Origin: Meconema thalassinum
Lineage: Eukaryota > Arthropoda > Insecta > Orthoptera > Tettigoniidae
Direction of reading: 5' to 3'
Assembly (NCBI GenBank): GCA_946902985.2
Contig: OX336396.1
Span: forward strand, 234,562,297 to 234,626,296
Length of the DNA: 64,000 nt
Under the pieces are notes generated by a model. It was not told where the DNA came from. It saw nothing but the letters and a program-made list of their open reading frames with translations, and did not search any database. Of the stretch, positions 58,117 to 64,000 are shown piece after piece (within the stretch, counting starts at the first letter, position 1; each line of letters begins with the position of its first letter). Both the position numbers and the translations under genes were made by a program.

Positions 58117-61100
58117 TTCCCCCGTAAATTGAATTATATTGAGACCACGGTGGCTGTATTGGCATATATGAATAAAGTTATGGCTGTCATAGTTGTGACG
58201 TGTATATTCATGACGTAGGCACGGATGACGCAGACTTCATGCAAGTAGGCTGGATGAGCTGAGATTCTTGGTGACGTCATGATTTTGTTCGAGAAGGATC
58301 TGAGATTTACGACGCAGTCGCAGGGAAACAAGGAATTGTGCTAAGGAAGAAGTTACGCTATTGGAGGAGAGGCTCGAACCAATGAATGATAGTTAGGAGG
58401 GAGACGGAGATTACTGAAATTACCATATTTAATTACTTTTGGCATGCAGAATTGTGGAAAACTATTTTCAGTTATGGCATTGATTTGGAATTTTGAAGAA
58501 ATTAATAAAATTATGAGTTTTTGAAATTTGAAAATCCGTCAAGTATAGCCAAAGTTAGAACTTCTAGCAATGACGGAGGAACAAGCTATGGTAGGGATGG
58601 ATACGCCCCTTAAGAAGTTGATAAAAGGCCTTGCACAGCAGAGAGGAGGCTCTCATCTCTCATGTCTCATGTCTCATGTCTCAAGGCTCTCATGGCTCAT
58701 TTTTCTTATTCTCATATTGTCAGACTTCGAGTTATTCAGTGAAGCAAGTCGTCATTAGCACGTGTGGTAGAGCCCACAGCATCGAACAAGCACTGAGCGT
58801 GCAGCAGTACAATTTTACTGTTACTGAAACTAGGCGAAGTTGGAGCGCACACATAAACGAGTCTACAAGATTATCTATCAAGAGTTAGCTACTGCATTTA
58901 TGCTAATTCAATTGTGCATTACAATATTGAGGCGTGTAAGAAAGTTGAACATTTTCACTATTATACTTTGGAAGATATTCGCATTTTAAGACTGCAGACA
59001 AAAGTGATTTTCTCGACACCTGAGAAGCACTTTTATAATACCACATTCTACGCTAGGGCTGACACTTGTATTGCAACCGTGATACTGAAGATTACATTTG
59101 GTGATACAACGCTACATTCTACAATGGAACAATATAATCTGGCAGTACTTTCGACTATTATTATAACGGAAGTGAAGATGGAAGGCTAAAACTTTAATGC
59201 AATTGGGACATATATCAATGGAGTGAAATAGCAGCATGGAGCTTCGTTAATCGTCATTCTACAAAAGTGAGCATGTAGTGAACATCCAACTACACTCATG
59301 CATCGTGAATCCATCGCTGAATTATACCAAATGACAGTGGAAATATTTTCATACTCCACAACTATGAATATTTCTGCGGAAATAACTACAATAAACTTCA
59401 TGAAGAATTACGGCCGGAACTTCAGGGAACTTTCAAGAGAGGCCAGGGTGGACCCGGCTCACAAAGAAGAGTTTTGCCAGAAGGATGTCTATCGTCTACA
59501 CGGAGCAGTGCAATTTCCGGAGGAGGAAGCAGTTCTATTCTCCGAGGGCGCAGGTTCCAGGTTCGAGGTCGGAGCACATCTTTACGGTGGTGAAATGGAA
59601 CCAACAGCAGTCTTCTTTGGAAATTTTCCTCTAGAACTTCAATCAACAGATAAGGTAGTCGTGAACGTTTCTTGATTTATTTGAGCCATTTAGCGATATC
59701 TGAGCAACCATTTTTCCCATATTTTCTGTCCCATATATTTTGCCCCATATTCTTGCTTGATATCTCTGTTCACTTTAATGATGTATGCCTTTTTCTACGA
59801 TTTATTGAGACATTAGTATGTCATTGGCATATTTAAATAATTTTGGATCAGTTGAGACTGATATTATATATATTCTTTCAGTAATTTGCATATTTTTGTA
59901 GTCACGATTTGACTGTAAAGTTAACGATTTTCTTTGGCAAATTTGAATTCAGACAGCGTGTCACTTTATTAAAGTAATTATATTCAGTAAATTACTTTGA
60001 CCAATTTTCTGTCATCCTCAAGAAAGAAGAATGATTAAAAGATCTTAGAGCGTTAAAATCTTCTACGTTATCGACGATCTTGGAAATACTAGTCGTTTTA
60101 TGAACATGATTGCAACATAGACATTTATCGTCAATTCTGAAATACCATTGCATTATAGACAATTTTATGAAATATGAACTTTGAGTACGATTTATTGAGT
60201 ACACTATAGTAATGAACATTTGATAGGAGTTTTTCTCAATTCTAGATTGGAACAATAATGTTTGCATTCCACAGTCTAATTGTATTCTATTCGATTATTT
60301 ATGCAGTTTAGATGAACTTTGATTGAAGATAGTATTTTTATACTGCGATACTTTGATGATATTAATCTCAATTTTGATAGACCAGGGAGGCGTGTCTAAT
60401 CGTATTTGCTATTAAATTTATTTGTGATTGGCAAATTTTTACTTCATATCGATTCATGAATGAAACCCACGAAGGTTAAATATAATAACAGTTTTTGATA
60501 CAATTGATGAATATAAGAATTTTTAAAGAGGAACTATGGATGTATAATCGTTAGTTCAGTGGACGTGTAAAAGTCGCTGATGAATAATGCCCTGTAATAA
60601 GTGAAGGAGGTTCCCACAGTAATATTGATGATGTTGATGAATTTGTAAGTGGAGGATTTTTTGTATGTATTGTGGAAGATTTTGATGCCATATATAATGA
60701 GATATATGATGAATTATGGGCCAATTTTGGTGCAATTTTGTGCGTTTTGAGCGAGGTATTTTTTTCGCTGAGTGTATTGTTCAGGTCCTTTGAAATTTAT
60801 TCATGTGAAGTTACTGTTAAAATTAACAAGAGTGTTTAAATAATTTAAGATAACGATTTTGAATGGAGGTTACCGTCACAAATAATAATAATTATTAAAT
60901 CTTATTAAACCTGAATCTAAAATTTAAATATAACTAACCTTCATTGGTCGATTATATCACCACGATTTAAGTAATTATCAACCGGATAAACGTGTGGTTT
61001 AATGTATTTCTAATATAAATAAATAAATAATATTTCTAATATAAATAATGTAAATAACTATGTAAATATCTTTAATAATAATTTAAAACGAACGGGATTA

Positions 61101-62087
61101 ATAGAGGCGTGTATAAATTTTTCAATTGTCGTTTTACAATGTTATAAACAATTTAAAATGTTATAAATAATTAATGAACTTTTTGTTATAAACATTAAGC
61201 ATTTTCGTTATTATACTCTAAACAACGCTAGTTCAACAATTGGAATATACAATTAAACAAGATTTGGGATTATTAGAGTAATCCATTGATATTTGAACGG
61301 AGCATTTAAAAGATTTGCGTGATAATATTTGAGTTGAGATGTGAACATTTAAAGTGTTTTGAAAAGGAGCTAGGCTCTGTGGTAACTAGCATAAGCTAAC
61401 ATTGGATGGACAGGTGCGTCCATTTGACGATGCAAGCATGCGACATGGTGCAGGGTGTATCGCAGGTGGCCAGATAACTGTATAATGGAGGCCAAGGTCA
61501 TCTACATAGCAGCCTTGCGGTTATAAATAAAATGTGAAGTTCATAAACAAGGAAACAATTGCTATATGTCTCGTCCCAGCTCCCTTATCCATTCCAAAGT
61601 GCATTATTATTATTACGTTATTTTGAGCTAGAGATAGCTGAAATTTTGTATGTGAAGTCCACAAGTCCTACAGGAGGACATGGTTACATGGACAATGGCT
61701 TCTGATTGCCACGTATATTTTGTTGTTAAATTTTGTTAAATTATTTTCTTTATGTGAAATAAATTATTGTGCAGTTTAAATTTTCTTGTTCCGTTTTGGT
61801 TCATTTTGAATATCGTGGTGGAGGTTATTGTGAGGGCATACTATTAAGTGATCCAGTTGAAAACCCAGACCCGAGATTAAATTGAAAAGGTAAGTAAAAG
61901 GTAAGTATGAACCCCCGTATATTTTTGTGTGTTCCACAATAATTTATTGTTAACGACTGTGCTCTAATCTCGATAGTATCTGTCAGTGCCATTTTCATTG
62001 ATGTAGCTGTGCCGGTGCGATTGATTATTGGCAATCCGATTGAGGGGGCGGATTTCTGACAGCCTACTATCCGGATTATCGGGGACA
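58117..62087 (+). repeat. 3' LTR (3971 bp)
   Basis: Begins TTCCCCCG where the 5' LTR has TGCCCCCG, ends ATCGGGGACA. It is nearly identical to the 5' LTR except for an AAATAAT-rich indel at 61015-61065 and a cluster of substitutions at 59307-59440. Confidence 0.9.
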
Positions 62088-62498
62088 GTACGAGGACTGG
62101 AACGGGGTCTACTCAGCCTCGGGTGGCCCAAATGAGTAGAGGGGATTCGATTCCCCCTCAGCCATCCTCGAAGTGGTTTTCCGTGGTTTCCCACTTCGTC
62201 TTCGGGAAAATGCCGGGATGGTACCTTCTTCAAGGCCACGGCCGCCTCCTTCCCTCTTCCTTGCCTATCCATCCTGACCATCCATTACCTTCCCTCATGA
62301 GGCCCCTGTTCGCTTTGCAGGTGAGGCCGCCGGGGCGAGGTGCCAATCACACCTCACCAGTTGTATCCACTCCGATTAAATGTTCCTAGCTCTAGGACAC
62401 TGCCCGTAGAGGCGGTAGTGGTGAGTTCCCTCGCTGAGTCCGTGGGTTCCACCAACCTGGAGGGTAAACTACTAAGAAAAGAAGAAAAAGAAAAGAGG
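62088..62498 (+). mobile_element. SINE family 3 (SINE-A), body and tail
   Basis: Continues SINE-A after the LTR insertion from GTACGAGGACTGGAACGG; includes the second B box GGGGATTCGATTCCCCC (62138-62154), the block GTGGTTTTCCGTGGTTTCCC, the end AACCTGGAGGGTAAAC and an A/G-rich tail up to 62498, followed by the 14-base duplication. Confidence 0.9.
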
Positions 62499-62512
62499 AA
62501 CTTTTATCCATA

Positions 62513-62940
62513 TTTATTTATTTATCGTATGGCTTTTAGTGCCGGGAGTGTCCGAGGACATGTTCGGCTCGCCTGAGTCTGTAGCTGCTTCCAGCGGGCA
62601 CCCTAAAGGGCGAGCTACAAGTTCCGTTCAATTTCAAGTAGTTACAACTTTCGCCACCAGATATCAATGATACCTAGTGGTGAACGTTGGAACTTTGATA
62701 GAGCGTTCTGACGAAATCTAACCTAACAAATTTTGCTTTACACAAGTTTAGTCTGTGAAAGGATCTTTAACATGCCATAAATCTATGACATGGGACCGCC
62801 GGCTTTACTTCCCCTCCGAAGGAAGGCATACTGAAGGATTTTTAACGCTCTTAAAAATCCGACGACTTCGGCTGGGTTTGAACCCGCTATCTTGGGCATA
62901 GCAGTTCAGCATGCTACCGTCTACGCCACCGAAGCCGGGT
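62513..62940 (-). mobile_element. SINE family 2 (SINE-B), complete
   Basis: Tail at the left (TTTATTTATTTATCGTATGG), head at the right (ACGCCACCGAAGCCGGG). Flanked by TTTTATCCATA at 62502-62512 and 62941-62951, i.e. it inserted next to the 3' duplication of SINE-A. B box in reverse GGGTTTGAACCCGC. Confidence 0.9.
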
Positions 62941-63366
62941 TTTTATCCATAAATTCGTACGCAAAATATTATTAACGCCTGAAATACTTCATTTAGCTTT
63001 TGAATTAAGTTCCAAACTGCCGCCCCTGAAAATTTGCCGCTCTAGGCTGCAGCCTACTTAGCCTATTTAGAAATACGGCCCTGATCCGAACTTGTTGAAT
63101 ATCATTAGCCTACTAGGTCCTGGAAGTTTACTGTACGACGTGTCATATTTTGTCCACTGTGTGTTTTCCATGACAAATATGAGATGAATTAAACTCTTCT
63201 CATTCAAATGACGTCATTAAGTATAATTAATACACCTAGCTAAAAAGGGTTGCAATTCTGGCTGTATAACATTCATATTAAATATGACACACACGGCCTA
63301 GGGGGAAGATTTTCTCCTCAAATGTCTAAATGTATTGCTTTAATACTTCATGCTTTATATAATACA

Positions 63367-63676
63367 GCCGGACCCGTGGTGTAGGGGTAGCGCGCCTGCC
63401 TCTCACCCGGAGGCCCCGGGTTCGATCCCCGGCTCCGTCAGGGATTTTAAAACTGACGTGAGGGTTGGAACGGGGTGCACTCAGCCTCGTGAGGACAATT
63501 GAGTAGCTGTCTGACAGTGAGACAGCGCCCCGATCACGAAAACCAAGATTAACGGCCGAGGGGACCCGACGCGCTCATCACGCTTCACCCCAATATCTGC
63601 AGGCCGAATGGCTGGGCAGCGGTCGCTTGGTCGGCCTTAGCCCGTCATGGGCTGGATAGAGCCAGGGGTTGACTTT
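63367..63676 (+). mobile_element. SINE family 4 (SINE-C), complete
   Basis: A box CCGTGGTGTAGGGGTAGCG, B box CCGGGTTCGATCCCCGG (63418-63434), body ACTCAGCCTCGTGAGGAC, tail GCCCGTCATGGGCTGGAT. The 13-base duplication TTTATATAATACA flanks it (63354-63366 and 63677-63689). Reference copy for the split SINE at 33455-34185. Confidence 0.9.
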
Positions 63677-63814
63677 TTTATATAATACATTAAAAATATT
63701 ATTTTAATGTCAGTAGAATCGGATAACAAACGTGTGGATGTGGGTGGGATGCGGATAACGTTTTGTTTATCCGGACAGGGCCCTACGGGAGTCATGAATG
63801 GAATATTTCTTCTT

Positions 63815-64000
63815 TTCTTAGTCGTTTACCCTCCAGGTTGGTGGAACCCACGGACTCAGAGAGGGAACTCACCACTACCGCCTCTACGGGCAGTGTCCTA
63901 GAGCTGGGATCATCTAATCGGAGGGGATACAACTGGTGAGGTGTGATTGGCACCTCGCCCAGGCGGCCTCACCTGCAAAGCGAACAGGGGCCTCATGAGG
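63815..64000 (-). mobile_element. SINE family 3, partial at window edge
   Basis: Tail-side sequence in plus order GTTTACCCTCCAGGTTGGTG then GGCCTCACCTGCAAAGCG, matching 49816-49990. The head lies outside the window. Confidence 0.85.

Larger units (their letters stand above)
50917..62087 (+). mobile_element. Gag-only LTR retrotransposon with ~3.95-kb LTRs
   Basis: Direct repeats 50917-54866 (3950 bp) and 58117-62087 (3971 bp) flank a 3250-bp interior. The outer ends are TG..CA and the 4-bp duplication GTAC lies at 50913-50916 and 62088-62091; the surrounding SINE shows the uninterrupted site contains GTAC once. A polypurine tract GAAGGGAGAA (58107-58116) precedes the 3' LTR. The only gene is gag (55489-57930); the 186 bases between its stop and the 3' LTR leave no room for pol. 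The element therefore needs protease, RT and integrase in trans. Gag-only elements with terminal repeats are known as TR-GAG in plants; the family here is unassigned. Confidence 0.9.
49635..63083. mobile_element. hAT-type DNA transposon, heavily invaded
   Basis: The left end CAGGGCCGGATTTAAG and the right end AAATACGGCCCTG are inverted repeats typical of hAT elements, with GCCGCC..AGGCT blocks near both ends. The perfect 8-bp duplication ATCCGAAC flanks it at 49627-49634 and 63084-63091. The element's own sequence is 49635-49802, 50295-50820 and 62941-63083; the rest is nested SINEs and an LTR element. The frame at 50540-50749 (69 codons) has no recognised motif. Confidence 0.8.
49498..63783 (-). 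mobile_element. ATCCGC-rich TIR element, copy 2 (inverted), split by nested insertions
   Basis: 49498-49634 (TAAACCCGCGGATG.., GATAGCGGATAAGC) matches the right part of copy 1 in reverse, and 63700-63783 (GGATGCGGATAACG, TTTTGTTTATCCGGACAGGGC) matches its left end in reverse. The hAT element 49635-63083 sits inside it. The extreme left end is missing or rearranged. Confidence 0.5.

Overview
This is a eukaryotic, repeat-dominated intergenic window. I infer a large-genome insect, probably polyneopteran/orthopteran-like. The inference rests on many tRNA-headed SINEs, decayed non-LTR retrotransposon tails ending in (CAA)n, rolling-circle-like elements, hAT, Transib and piggyBac-like ends, and long microsatellites. 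I see no host protein-coding gene, rRNA gene or intact tRNA gene. The only long intact reading frame (813 codons) is the Gag of an LTR retrotransposon.

Layout. 0-9.8 kb: rolling-circle (Helentron-like) copies, SINEs, and four LINE 3' fragments, of which 7801-8897 keeps a reverse transcriptase FADD motif. 9.8-14.5 kb: AT-rich, with one two-unit tandem repeat and otherwise nothing recognisable. 14.5-26.3 kb: three copies of a second Helentron-like family (one with six ~292-bp internal units), LINE and SINE copies and a probable piggyBac-type MITE. 26.4-32.6 kb: a nest in which an hAT-type element (8-bp duplication CTCTAAAT/CTCTAGAT) holds hairpin repeats, a Helentron-like copy and a Transib-type element (5-bp duplication CGTCG, RSS-like ends) that is itself split by another Helentron-like copy. 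32.6-34.7 kb: SINEs, one split by a Harbinger-like MITE with TTA duplication. 34.75-43.57 kb: a complete LTR element with two 1883-bp LTRs and a 5.05-kb internal region without recognisable genes (LARD-like). 43.6-48.1 kb: SINEs, a 750-bp segmental repeat and a 650-bp GGAAG array. 48.1-64 kb: a second, deeper nest: an ATCCGC-rich TIR element holds an hAT element (ATCCGAAC duplication), which holds a SINE, which holds an 11.17-kb LTR retrotransposon with ~3.95-kb LTRs and only a gag gene.

The most notable objects are the gag-only retrotransposon with giant LTRs and a 21-heptad coiled-coil Gag, the Transib-type element whose ends carry the CACAGTG heptamer with a 23-bp spacer, and two related Helentron-like families with terminal hairpins and ~295-bp internal tandem repeats. 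Boundaries were read by eye from matching flanks and repeats. Target-site duplications quoted are seen directly; family names are assignments from known end structures, not from database searches.
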